Shown here one piece after another: positions 44,904-53,253 of a DNA stretch of 64,000 nucleotides. The stretch's first letter is position 1; each line of letters starts with the position of its first letter. Both the position numbers and the translations under genes were made by a program. Source of the stretch: Pseudomonas sp. Irchel 3E20. Lineage in GTDB: Bacteria; Pseudomonadota; Gammaproteobacteria; Pseudomonadales; Pseudomonadaceae. The stretch is taken from contig NZ_FYEE01000013.1 of the NCBI RefSeq assembly GCF_900187645.1, positions 62,001-126,000 on the forward strand, read 5' to 3'. The notes under the pieces were generated by a model. The model was not told where the DNA came from and made no database searches. It was given only the letters and a program-made list of their open reading frames with translations.

Positions 44904-45401
44904 CTACTGCAGTACGAAGTTAGTAAAGAGCAACTGCTCGACCACCACTTTGCCCACTTCTTTCTGCGCCACTTCCTGCACGCTGGCGGTTGCCTTCTGG
45001 CGCAGCATTTCCTGGCCGACCGGGGTGGCCAGGGCGTCGAAGCTTTGCGCGGAAAACAGCATGACCAGGTTGTTGCGGATCACCGGCATATGCACTTTCA
45101 GGGCATCCAGGTCAGCCTGGTTGCGCGCCAGCAGGGTGATGCTCACCTGCATATAGCGTTGGCGGCCGTTCTGGTTGAAATTGGCGACAAAGGCCGGGGC
45201 CATGGGCTCGTAGATCGCCACCGGCTTAAGGTTGCTCGCCGCCTCGGGCGCCACCTCGGGGGTGCTTTTGGCGCTGTGCATGAAATACCAGGTCGCCCCC
45301 ACGGACAGGCCGATGGCCAGCAGCACTGCCGCCACAATCACCAGGATCAGCTTGAGCTTGCCTTTCCCGGCGGGTTCTTTCACTGCTTCGCTATTCGCCA
45401 T
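44904..45401 (-). CDS. fliL: Flagellar basal body protein FliL
   Basis: 165-residue single-pass protein: a basic start (KEPAGKGKLK), one helix (LILVIVAAVLLAIGLSVGATWYFM) and a periplasmic stomatin-like domain ending KVVVEQLLFTNFVLQ. FliL surrounds and supports stators. It is the first gene of fliLMNOPQR-flhB, with a sigma54 element 51 bases upstream. Confidence 0.95.
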   Translation of the reverse strand: MANSEAVKEPAGKGKLKLILVIVAAVLLAIGLSVGATWYFMHSAKSTPEVAPEAASNLKPVAIYEPMAPAFVANFNQNGRQRYMQVSITLLARNQADLDALKVHMPVIRNNLVMLFSAQSFDALATPVGQEMLRQKATASVQEVAQKEVGKVVVEQLLFTNFVLQ

Positions 45402-45451
45402 GCCAATAATCCGTCGCTTTTCGGGTTTTCACAGTCGCACGGCAAGGCAAG

Positions 45452-45467
45452 AGCAAGTGTTATGCCA
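45452..45467 (-). promoter_or_regulatory. Sigma54 promoter of fliLMNOPQR-flhB
   Basis: TGGCATAACACTTGCT on the minus strand keeps the GG-10-GC spacing and matches the RpoN consensus at nearly every conserved position. It lies 51-66 bases before the fliL start. A REP doublet just upstream separates it from fliK. Confidence 0.85.
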
Positions 45468-45537
45468 GAGTTGTCAGGGAATTTGAGAACGGCTGTGCAA
45501 GCAGGCTCACAGTCAAATCGGCGGCTGATGCCGCGCT

Positions 45538-45597
45538 ATCGCGAGCAGGCTCGCTCCCACAAGGTCCGGCTTGAGTGGGAGCGAGCTCGCTTGCGAT
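45538..45597. repeat. REP doublet between fliK and fliL
   Basis: REP unit ATCGCGAGCAGGCTCGCTCC from 45538 and an inverted, slightly diverged unit ending GAGCGAGCTCGCTTGCGA near 45597. It is the only REP in the flagellar half of the window and lies between the fliK stop and the fliL promoter. Confidence 0.88.
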
Positions 45598-45624
45598 GGC
45601 GGCCTGCCCGGGGCGGCCCAGGCA

Positions 45625-46968
45625 TCAGGCGTAGTAATCCACCGCGCTGGAGCCGATCACCTGGCTCAGGCCGCTGGCGGGCGCCGCTTCGGCGGCGATG
45701 CTCAGGTCATCTTCCACGCCAGCATCACGGCGGGCGCCGCTGGGACTGGTGTGGTTCTGGCCTTGATGGGCCTGTTCCTGGCCGCGGTTCTGGTCCGAGA
45801 CGTTGACGTCCACCTGGCCCATGCCCTGCTGGGTAAACATCTCCCGCAGGCGGAACATCTGGCCTTCCAAGGCTTCGCGCACGCCAGCGTGGCCGCTCAT
45901 GAAGCTAACCTGCGTCGGCTGGTCGGTGGCCATATTCACGCGGATATCCAGGCGCCCCAGTTCGGCCGGCTCCAACTGGATGTCGGCAGACTTGAGGTTG
46001 ACGCTGGACAGGTACATCACCCGATTGACCACTTCTTCGGTCCAGCCACTCTGGTGCATGGCCAGCGGCTGGTTGACCGGCACCGCGTTGGCGGTCTTGG
46101 CGGTGGTGGCCTGGGTCAGGTTGGCCAAACGGCTGGCGAAATCGTCGACGCGGGTGTCACTGGCAGCGCCCTTGAGGTCCTTAAGGCCATCATCGAGCAA
46201 AGCCGTGAAAGTTTTTTCGCCGCCCTGCCCGGAACTGTCGGTGGCCGCCTGCTGGTCGAGCATCGAGGCCATGCCGTTGGCGAAGTTCTGCGCCGGGGTC
46301 AGTGGCGCCTGTTCAGGCGCCGCCTTGGCCGGGCCTTGGCTGGAAGCCGAGACATGGCCGCTTTGCTCCATGGCCAGGCGCACAACGGGCAAGGCATCCA
46401 ACGGGTCGGCTTCGGGGTCAAATTCAGTCTCGGCAACGGTGGACTGGGCCGCCACGGCCGCCGCCAACGGCGCCTCGATCCGCGCCTGCGCCTCAGTGGC
46501 CGCAGCGCTGGCCGAGGGCGCCGGCACAGGTGCCGGGGCAACCGGCAGCACCGCTTGCATCAAGGCCGGATCAAGCGCGGGGTCCAGTGCCGGGTCGGCG
46601 GGCGGGGTCATCACCACAGGTGCCTGTTCGGCGCTGTCGGCATCGGCATCGGTGTTGTCTGGGGCCACCGGCTCGACAGGCAAGGTATTGCCGCTATCGG
46701 CAACCGTCAGTTCAGGGGTGGCCGCCTTATCGGCGCCAGCATCCTGCTTGGATGGCTTGTCGTGCTTATGGGTGACGGTTTCGCGCCCACCCTTGTGTGC
46801 CCCTTCACTCACCGGCGCCGGTGTGTTCACAGCCTCCTTGGCGTACACGCTGGAGAAGCTCGACCCGCTGTCCTCGGGCTTTGCCGCCGCCGTCAGGGAA
46901 TTGGCGCTGGCCGACTGAGCCTTGGCTGCCGGGGCGCTCTGCAAAAGGGAATTGGGGGTCAGGGGCAT
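45625..46968 (-). CDS. fliK: Flagellar hook-length control protein FliK
   Basis: 447-residue molecular ruler that ends hook growth and triggers the FlhB switch. The N-terminal ruler part (about 1-300) is Ala/Pro/Asp-rich with a small DPAL tandem repeat (DPALDPALDPAL). The conserved C-terminal domain (about 310-400: VMYLSSVNLKSADIQLEPAELGRLDIRVNMATDQPTQVSFMSGHAGVREALE) is typical. The ATG at 46968 follows GGAGAACC. A sigma54-like element lies 51-66 bases upstream. It differs from the second FliK-like gene near 24 kb. Confidence 0.93.
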   Translation of the reverse strand: MPLTPNSLLQSAPAAKAQSASANSLTAAAKPEDSGSSFSSVYAKEAVNTPAPVSEGAHKGGRETVTHKHDKPSKQDAGADKAATPELTVADSGNTLPVEPVAPDNTDADADSAEQAPVVMTPPADPALDPALDPALMQAVLPVAPAPVPAPSASAAATEAQARIEAPLAAAVAAQSTVAETEFDPEADPLDALPVVRLAMEQSGHVSASSQGPAKAAPEQAPLTPAQNFANGMASMLDQQAATDSSGQGGEKTFTALLDDGLKDLKGAASDTRVDDFASRLANLTQATTAKTANAVPVNQPLAMHQSGWTEEVVNRVMYLSSVNLKSADIQLEPAELGRLDIRVNMATDQPTQVSFMSGHAGVREALEGQMFRLREMFTQQGMGQVDVNVSDQNRGQEQAHQGQNHTSPSGARRDAGVEDDLSIAAEAAPASGLSQVIGSSAVDYYA

Positions 46969-47018
46969 AACAGGTTCTCCACTGCACTGGGCTCGTAGGT
47001 ACAGGTGGAGAACTGCAT

Positions 47019-47034
47019 TGCAAGGCGCGGGCCA
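47019..47034 (-). promoter_or_regulatory. Probable sigma54 promoter of fliK
   Basis: TGGCCCGCGCCTTGCA on the minus strand has GG and GC ten bases apart and an intact TTGCA -12 block; the -24 block has one mismatch (TGGCCC for TGGCAC). It lies between hptB and fliK. Sequence is GC-rich here, so a chance match is possible. Confidence 0.6.
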
Positions 47035-47075
47035 GGTTGCCCGGTTCGCGCTGTTTTTGTCCGCAGCGGTGCTGT

Positions 47076-47420
47076 TCAACCGCGAAACGCATCGGCCTCT
47101 TGCCGATACAACTGGCTCACGATGGCAAATTCACGGTCGATCTGCGCCACCAGTGCGTCGACGTCCTGCGGCGCCAGGTCGGCCGCGCTCTGTTCCAGGC
47201 GATGGCACAGGGCCGCCAGGTGCACCGCGCCCATATTGCTGCTACTGCCCTTGAAGCTGTGGGCGGTAGCGGCCAGTTGCCGGCGGTCACTGGCTTTGTG
47301 CAGTTGCTGCAAACGCTGGTGCGAGTCGCTGATGAAGGTCTCGAGCAGCGCACCGAACTCCCCTTCCATCACCTCCTGCAGCGCACTCAATACGTCGCGG
47401 TCCAGATGAATCTCAGCCAC
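47076..47420 (-). CDS. hptB: Histidine phosphotransfer protein HptB
   Basis: 114-residue stand-alone Hpt domain with the phospho-site His54 in AHSFKGSSSNMGA. In P. aeruginosa HptB receives phosphate from several hybrid sensors and passes it to HsbR, controlling motility and biofilm choice. The start is GTG at 47420 with GGGAGC upstream. It is the last gene of hsbA-hsbR-hptB, 30 bases after hsbR. Confidence 0.88.
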   Translation of the reverse strand: MAEIHLDRDVLSALQEVMEGEFGALLETFISDSHQRLQQLHKASDRRQLAATAHSFKGSSSNMGAVHLAALCHRLEQSAADLAPQDVDALVAQIDREFAIVSQLYRQEADAFRG

Positions 47421-47450
47421 TTGTTCGCTCCCTGCTCAAGAATGGGCGGA

Positions 47451-49166
47451 TTATGCCTGAGCCGCCCAGGAAAACTCCACGCGGGCACAGCGCCCGTTGT
47501 CCGACCAACTGGCGTTGCGGCTCAGTTGGCGTATCAGATTCACACCGCGCCCGGACAAGCGCCCCACCTCCGTCGGCGCGGCCATGACGTGCCCCACATC
47601 AAACCCCAGGCCACTGTCCTCGACCCGGATCACCAGGCTGCCGCCCTCCTCTTGCGGCGCCACCTGCAGATGCACGCGCACATAGCCTTCGACCAAGGCG
47701 CCGAGGCGCTCCGCGCGCGCTTGGTAATAGCTGGCAAACCCCCGGGCATCGCGCTTGATGGCTGAGTCCAGGCCCAGCACGCCGTGTTCTAGGGCGTTGG
47801 AGTAAAGCTCGGCCAGCACGCTGTAGAGTGCCGCGCTCTGGGCCCGCAGGCCGTGCACCTCCAACAGCAGTTGCAGCAAGTAGGGCAAGGGGTTGAAGCG
47901 TTTGAGGGTGGCGGCGCGGAATTCAAAACTCACCGACCAGTCCAGCGGGCACAGCTGGCCGCTGTCGGAGTAGACCATGGTCGGCGCGACCCACTCCTGA
48001 GCCTGGCCCTGGGTGACCTCGACCATGCTCACGTCATCCCGGGCGCGGCCGCCGAAGCGTTGCAGCGCCACTTCGATTTCCTCGAACAGGTGCTCGGGCT
48101 GGCGGTTGGCGGCGAATACCTGCTGCAAACGCTCGGCGCCGAACAGTTGCTCGTGGGCGTCGCAGGTGTCGATCACCCCGTCCGAGAGCAGGAACACCCG
48201 ATCCCCCGGCGCCATCGGCCAAACGTGGGTGCGGTCATCGAACGCCTCGGCGCCCAATACCCCCAGGGGCAGGTGCTCGGACAGCAGCGGCGTGCGCACC
48301 CCGGTTACCGCGCAATGCAGGTAGCCGTCGGGCATGCCGCCGTTCCACACCTCCACCGAGCAGCGCTGGGCGCTGAGGCACAACAGCGTGGCGCAGCAGA
48401 ACATGTCCACCGGCAGGATGCGTTTGAGCTTGGCGTTCATCTCCCGCAGCGTCTCGGCCAGGCCATAGCCCTTGGCCGTCATGCCATAGAACACCTCCGC
48501 CAACGGCATGGCGCCCACGGCGGCGGGCAAGCCATGGCCAGTGAAATCCCCCAGCAACACGTGCATGTCCCCGGCGGGTGTGAAGGCGGCGAGCAGCAAA
48601 TCGCCATTGAACAAGGCATAGGGCGATTGCAGGTAGCGGATATTGGCAGCGCTCAGGCAGCCGGAATGGGCGACTTTGTCGAACACAGCCTTGGCCACCC
48701 GCTGCTCGTTGAGCAGGTAGTCGTGGTGGCTGGCGATCTGGTCGCGCTGTTGCAGCACCGTGGCCTGCAGGCGACGCAAGCGGTCCATGGCCTTGATCTT
48801 GGCGGCGAGGATCACCGGGTTGTAGGGCTTGGCCAGGAAGTCATCGCCGCCCGCCTCCAGGCACCGCGCCAAGGCGTGGCTCTCGCTCAGGGAGGTGAGG
48901 AAGATGATCGGCACCAGTGCCTCGCCGGCCAGCGCCTTGATTTGGCGCGCAGCCTCGAAGCCGTCCATCACCGGCATCATCGCGTCCATCAACACCAGGT
49001 GCGGGCGCTGCTGGCTAAACAGCGCCACCGCCTCGGCGCCATCGCGGGCGGCGAGCACGGCGTGGCCCTGGCGGCGCACGATGTTCGACAGGAGCATGCG
49101 GTCGGCGGCGCTGTCTTCGGCAATCAGGATCGTCAGGCCTTCGCTCGTCGGTGCGAGGCCGCTCAA
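47451..49166 (-). CDS. hsbR: HsbR: receiver, PP2C phosphatase and anti-sigma kinase fusion
   Basis: 571-residue three-domain regulator. The receiver (about 11-125) has Asp61 in LVLMDAMMPVMDG. The SpoIIE-type PP2C domain (about 190-385: LLLAAFTPAGDMHVLLGDFTGHGLPAAVGAMP, GDRVFLLSDGVIDTCD) is followed by an HATPase domain (about 430-570: ELYSNALEHGVLG, VEDSGLGFDVGHV, SGRGVNLIRQL). By family knowledge it dephosphorylates or phosphorylates HsbA depending on receiver state. The start is TTG at 49166, overlapping the hsbA stop, with no strong ribosome site. Confidence 0.88.
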   Translation of the reverse strand: MSGLAPTSEGLTILIAEDSAADRMLLSNIVRRQGHAVLAARDGAEAVALFSQQRPHLVLMDAMMPVMDGFEAARQIKALAGEALVPIIFLTSLSESHALARCLEAGGDDFLAKPYNPVILAAKIKAMDRLRRLQATVLQQRDQIASHHDYLLNEQRVAKAVFDKVAHSGCLSAANIRYLQSPYALFNGDLLLAAFTPAGDMHVLLGDFTGHGLPAAVGAMPLAEVFYGMTAKGYGLAETLREMNAKLKRILPVDMFCCATLLCLSAQRCSVEVWNGGMPDGYLHCAVTGVRTPLLSEHLPLGVLGAEAFDDRTHVWPMAPGDRVFLLSDGVIDTCDAHEQLFGAERLQQVFAANRQPEHLFEEIEVALQRFGGRARDDVSMVEVTQGQAQEWVAPTMVYSDSGQLCPLDWSVSFEFRAATLKRFNPLPYLLQLLLEVHGLRAQSAALYSVLAELYSNALEHGVLGLDSAIKRDARGFASYYQARAERLGALVEGYVRVHLQVAPQEEGGSLVIRVEDSGLGFDVGHVMAAPTEVGRLSGRGVNLIRQLSRNASWSDNGRCARVEFSWAAQA

Positions 49167-49468
49167 CTGATGTCGAACAGCTTGTCGAAATTGGAAATCG
49201 CCAGGATCTTGCGCACGTCCGAGCTGCTGTTGATAACCCGCACGTCGGCATCGTCGCCGCCGGCGTGGTCGCGCAGCAAGAGCAGCATGCCCAAGGCAGA
49301 GCTGTCGAGGTAGGTGGCTTCTTTCAAGTCCACCACAAAAGACTCAGGTATTCGGTTGAGCCGTTCATAGGCCTCGCGAAATTCCTGGTGCCTGCCGAAA
49401 TCGAACCGTCCTTTGATCGATATCGTCAGTTTTTGCCCATCCGGGGAAACTTCAGTAACAACCGACAT
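49163..49468 (-). CDS. hsbA: HsbA, STAS-domain anti-anti-sigma factor
   Basis: 101-residue STAS domain with the phosphorylatable serine in YLDSSALGML (Ser56/Ser57). In P. aeruginosa HsbA partners the anti-sigma factor FlgM when phosphorylated and a diguanylate cyclase when not, so it links motility to c-di-GMP. The ATG at 49468 follows AAGGACG. It lies 96 bases after fliJ and overlaps hsbR. Confidence 0.88.
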   Translation of the reverse strand: MSVVTEVSPDGQKLTISIKGRFDFGRHQEFREAYERLNRIPESFVVDLKEATYLDSSALGMLLLLRDHAGGDDADVRVINSSSDVRKILAISNFDKLFDIS

Positions 49469-49564
49469 GATGAATACGTCCTTGTCATTGGCAACCTGTA
49501 CAAGGTGTAGCAGCCTGTAGAGATACGGGCAACCGCAGACACTGGCCAATGGCCAAATAAATCC

Positions 49565-50014
49565 TCAATAGACGTCGTGGCGCGGCAGGCGCTGGGACAG
49601 TTCATCCAACAGCTTTTGCTCGCGCTTGTCTTCCAGCGCCCGCGCCTCGTCAACGTAGCGCTGCACCAGTTTGCGCAGGCCCTCGACCCGAGCGTAGGCC
49701 TGTTGCCAAGCTTCACGGGCCTTGTTGAGGTTGTTTTCGTGCCAGGCCAGGCTCTGGCGCTGCTGGCCGACGGCGGTTTCCAGTTGGTTGAGGAAGTGCT
49801 GGTAATTCATCAGCCACTGCCCAGACACCCCGTGGCTGCCGCGCTCGATCCACTGCTGCTGGTATTCGGCGCGAAAGCGTTCCAGGTCGCCGAGCTTGCT
49901 TTGCGCCAATTGCACCTGGCCCTGGAAATGCCCCAGGCGCTGGGCAGCACTGCGCTCGGCGCTTTCGGCCATATCGACCACGGGGGCCAGGCGCGTTGCA
50001 CGGCTTTGGGCCAT
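49565..50014 (-). CDS. fliJ: Flagellar export chaperone FliJ
   Basis: 149-residue, almost wholly helical protein (AESAERSAAQRLGHFQGQVQLAQSKLGDLERFRAEYQQQW and later heptad-like segments) forming an antiparallel coiled coil. FliJ sits in the centre of the FliI ring and couples the ATPase to FlhA. It begins six bases after the fliI stop and ends the fliEFGHIJ series. Confidence 0.92.
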   Translation of the reverse strand: MAQSRATRLAPVVDMAESAERSAAQRLGHFQGQVQLAQSKLGDLERFRAEYQQQWIERGSHGVSGQWLMNYQHFLNQLETAVGQQRQSLAWHENNLNKAREAWQQAYARVEGLRKLVQRYVDEARALEDKREQKLLDELSQRLPRHDVY

Positions 50015-50020
50015 GGCCGG

Positions 50021-51379
50021 TTAGCCGCCGGGGGCCGGGGCGAACACCGACGCCAGGTGGCTTTGGCTCTCGGCCAGGCTGATGTTGTCGTTCAACCCTT
50101 GGCGCAGGTAGGTGACCATCGCCGGTTGCAGGGCGATGGCCATGTCGGTTTCCCGGTCGCCACCGGCCACATAGGCGCCCACGCTAATCAGGTCGCGGCT
50201 CTGCTGGAAGCGCGACCACAACTGCTTGAACTGCTGGGCGCGCTTCATGTGTTCGGGGGTGACCACCGAGGGCATGACCCGGCTGATGGACGCTTCGATA
50301 TCGATGGCCGGGTAATGGCCCTCTTCGGCCAGGCGCCGGGACAGCACGATGTGGCCGTCGAGCACACCCCGCGCCGAGTCCGCGATGGGGTCTTGCTGGT
50401 CATCGCCCTCGGACAGCACGGTGTAGAACGCGGTGATCGAGCCGCCACCGGCCTCGGCGTTACCGGCACGCTCCACCAGTTTCGGCAGTTTGGCGAACAC
50501 CGAGGGCGGGTAGCCCTTGGTTGCGGGCGGCTCGCCAATGGCCAGGGCGATTTCCCGCTGGGCCTGGGCGAAACGGGTGAGCGAGTCCATCAGCAACAGG
50601 ACGTTCTTGCCCTTGTCGCGAAAATATTCGGCGATGCGCGTGCAGTACATGGCTGCGCGCAAGCGCATCAGCGGCGCATCGTCGGCGGGCGAGGCCACCA
50701 CCACCGAACGCTTGAGGCCTTCTTCACCGAGGATGTGCTCGATGAACTCCTTGACCTCCCGGCCCCGCTCGCCGATCAGGCCAACGACGATAATGTCGGC
50801 CTCGGTGAAGCGGGTCATCATGCCCAGCAGCACACTCTTGCCCACGCCCGTACCGGCGAACAGGCCCAGGCGCTGGCCACGGCCCACCGTCAATAAACCG
50901 TTGATGCAGCGAATGCCCACGTCCAGCGGCTGGCTGATGGGGTTGCGCTTGAGGGGGTTGATGGCGGGCCCGTCCATGGGCACCCAGTCTTCGGCCTTCA
51001 TCCCGCCCTTGCCGTCCAGCGCACGGCCGGCGCCGTCGAGTACCCGGCCGAGCATGCTCATGCCCATGGGCAGGCGCCCGGTGTCGGCCAGAGGCACCAC
51101 CCGCGCGCCCGGCGCGATGCCGGCGACGCTGCCCACCGGCATCAGGAACACCTTGCTGCCGGAGAAGCCCATGACTTCCGCCTCGACCTGCACCGGGTGA
51201 TAGCTGTCGTCGTTAATGACCACGCAGCGGCTGCCCATGGCGGCGCGCAGGCCTTCGGCTTCCAGGGTCAGGCCGACCATGCGCAGCAGGCGCCCTTCGA
51301 GGATCGGTTGCCCCGCCAGTTCAATGGCCGGGGCATAGCTGCCCAGGCGCTTGGCGAAACTGGTGCGATCAAGGCGCAT
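50021..51379 (-). CDS. fliI: Flagellar export ATPase FliI
   Basis: 452-residue F1-beta-like ATPase. The P-loop is AGTGVGKS (residues 175-182), with GLIGERGREVKEF, VLLLMDSLTRFAQAQREI and PPATKGYPPSVFAKLP as family signatures. It unfolds and delivers export substrates. The ATG at 51379 lies inside the end of fliH (11-base overlap); an upstream TTG in frame is less likely. Confidence 0.96.
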   Translation of the reverse strand: MRLDRTSFAKRLGSYAPAIELAGQPILEGRLLRMVGLTLEAEGLRAAMGSRCVVINDDSYHPVQVEAEVMGFSGSKVFLMPVGSVAGIAPGARVVPLADTGRLPMGMSMLGRVLDGAGRALDGKGGMKAEDWVPMDGPAINPLKRNPISQPLDVGIRCINGLLTVGRGQRLGLFAGTGVGKSVLLGMMTRFTEADIIVVGLIGERGREVKEFIEHILGEEGLKRSVVVASPADDAPLMRLRAAMYCTRIAEYFRDKGKNVLLLMDSLTRFAQAQREIALAIGEPPATKGYPPSVFAKLPKLVERAGNAEAGGGSITAFYTVLSEGDDQQDPIADSARGVLDGHIVLSRRLAEEGHYPAIDIEASISRVMPSVVTPEHMKRAQQFKQLWSRFQQSRDLISVGAYVAGGDRETDMAIALQPAMVTYLRQGLNDNISLAESQSHLASVFAPAPGG

Positions 51380-52223
51380 CGTCGGCGTCCGGGCCAATCT
51401 CGGCGGTTTCTTCGATCTGGGCTTGGGTTTCGGCCGGGGCCTGGGGCTTGGCGGCCCGCGCCTCGCGCTCCACGGCCGCCAGGTCGAGGCTGATATCGGC
51501 CGCGGCCGGGTGCAGGACCTGTTCGTGCAATTGGTCGAAGAGCTTGTCCAGCGCCTGCTTGAGGCGGGTTTCTACCGTGGCGTCGATGCGGCTGTGGGCG
51601 GTCTCCACCCGCAGGCCGCCGGGCAGCAGGCTGGCGTCTTCGACGATGCGCCACTGCTCTTCATGGCGCTCGCGCAGGGCTTTGACCTGGTCGAAATCCT
51701 GCGGGTTGATGAACAGCCGCACGTTCTGCGCATCCAGGGGCAACAGCTTGAGGGCTTCGCGGATGACCATTTCGACGTGGCTCGAATCCAGGCTCAATTC
51801 GCGCTGGATCACCTGGCGGCTGATGTGCTCCACCAGGTTGACCATGGCTTTTTCGATCTGGGTGTCCTGCTCGGCAATCGGCGCGAACAGGCTGGCCATC
51901 AGCCGCTCCAGGCTCGACAGCTTGGCGTTGAGGGCCTGTTCGGCCTCCTGGCGCACTTTGAGCGTGGTGCTGTGGAAACCTTCCTTCTCCCCCGTGGCGA
52001 AGCCTTCGTTGTAGGCCTCCTGGCGGATGCTTTCGAGTTCTTCGAGGGTAATGGGCTGGACTTCCTCCAGCGGCACTTCCTCCATTTCCACCGGCACTTC
52101 TTCAGGCTCGGGCTCAGGTTCCGGCTCGGGCTTGTGCGGGTCGAAGCTGGGCAGCGCCCAGACGTCAAGGCCGCTGACGTCACGGGCACGGATCAGGTCG
52201 GAGTGCTCATCATTGCTGGACAT
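51369..52223 (-). CDS. fliH: Flagellar export ATPase regulator FliH
   Basis: 284-residue FliI stator and inhibitor. Residues 30-55 are strongly acidic with Pro-Glu repeats (PEPEPEPEPEEVPVEMEEVP). A helical middle (ESIRQEAYNEGFATGEKEGF) and the C-terminal FliI-binding domain (LVEHISRQVIQRELSLDSSHVEMVIREALKLLP) follow. The C-terminal 50 residues are Ala/Glu-rich and extend beyond the usual domain. It begins ten bases after fliG. Confidence 0.93.
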   Translation of the reverse strand: MSSNDEHSDLIRARDVSGLDVWALPSFDPHKPEPEPEPEPEEVPVEMEEVPLEEVQPITLEELESIRQEAYNEGFATGEKEGFHSTTLKVRQEAEQALNAKLSSLERLMASLFAPIAEQDTQIEKAMVNLVEHISRQVIQRELSLDSSHVEMVIREALKLLPLDAQNVRLFINPQDFDQVKALRERHEEQWRIVEDASLLPGGLRVETAHSRIDATVETRLKQALDKLFDQLHEQVLHPAAADISLDLAAVEREARAAKPQAPAETQAQIEETAEIGPDADDAP

Positions 52224-52233
52224 TGATCGAGCC

Positions 52234-53253
52234 TTAGATCATTTCTTCGCCGCCCTTCCCGCCGAGAACGATTTCTCCGGCTTCGGCCATACGGCGGGCA
52301 ATGGTGAGGATTTCTTTCTGCGCCGTTTCCACGTCGCTGACGCGCACCGGGCCCTTGGCCTCGAGGTCGTCGCGCAGCAGCTCGGAAGCACGTTTGGACA
52401 TGTTCTTGAAGATCTTTTCCTTGACGCCTTCGTCCGAGCCCTTGAGGGCCAGCACCAGCACATCGGAGGAGACTTCGCGCAACAGGGCCTGGATGCCACG
52501 GTCGTCGACATCGGACAGGTTGTTGAACACAAACATGAGGTCTTCGATCTGGCCGGAGAGGTCTTCGTCGACTTCGCGGATCGAGTCCATGAGCTGGCCT
52601 TCGATGGAGCTGTCGAGGAAGTTCATGATGTCGGCCGCACGCTTGATGCCGCCCAGGGTGGTGCGCGAGGCGTTGGAGTTGCCCGAGAACTGCTTCTCGA
52701 GAATCTGGTTGAGCTCTTTGAGCGCCGCCGGTTGTACGGTGTTCAGCGACGATACCCGCAAGATGATGTCCAAACGCACCTTATGGTCGAAGTGGCCGAG
52801 CACTTCGCCGGCCTGGTCCGGGTCCAGGTAGGCAACCACGATGGCCTGGATCTGCGGGTGCTCGTAGCGGATCACGTCCGCCACGGCGCGCGGCTCCATC
52901 CACTTGAGGCTGTCCAGGCCGCTGGTGTTGCCACCCAGCAGGATGCGGTCGATCAGGCCGTTGGCCTTGTCCTCGCCCAGGGCCTGGGTGAGCATCTTGC
53001 GGATGTAGCCGTCAGAACCCACGCCCAGGCTGGTCTGATCGCCGACGATATCGACGAATTCGCTCATCACCTGCTCGACTTGCTCGCGGTGCACGTTGCC
53101 CATCTGGGCCATGGCCACGCCGACCCGTTGCACTTCCTTGGGGCCCATGTGGCGCAGCACTTGTGCGGCGTCGGTTTCACCCAAAGACAGCAGCAGGATC
53201 GCAGCCTTGTCCACACGGGTGAGCTTGGCGATGGCGGCTCGGTTATCACTCAT
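52234..53253 (-). CDS. fliG: Flagellar rotor protein FliG
   Basis: 339-residue rotor protein. The N domain (KLTRVDKAAILLLSLGE) binds FliF. The middle domain has the EHPQ motif in VIRYEHPQIQAIV, and the C-terminal torque helix carries LVLALKGSDEGVKEKIFKNMSKRASELLRDDLEAKGPVRVSDVE. Charged residues for stator contact are present. The start overlaps the fliF stop by eight bases. Confidence 0.97.
   Translation of the reverse strand: MSDNRAAIAKLTRVDKAAILLLSLGETDAAQVLRHMGPKEVQRVGVAMAQMGNVHREQVEQVMSEFVDIVGDQTSLGVGSDGYIRKMLTQALGEDKANGLIDRILLGGNTSGLDSLKWMEPRAVADVIRYEHPQIQAIVVAYLDPDQAGEVLGHFDHKVRLDIILRVSSLNTVQPAALKELNQILEKQFSGNSNASRTTLGGIKRAADIMNFLDSSIEGQLMDSIREVDEDLSGQIEDLMFVFNNLSDVDDRGIQALLREVSSDVLVLALKGSDEGVKEKIFKNMSKRASELLRDDLEAKGPVRVSDVETAQKEILTIARRMAEAGEIVLGGKGGEEMI

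Noticed and set aside
43071..45806. A 911-codon plus-strand open frame opposite fliL-fliM-fliN
   Set aside because: Codon-bias shadow of well-identified flagellar genes; the sequence is His/Gln/Asp-rich with no family resemblance.
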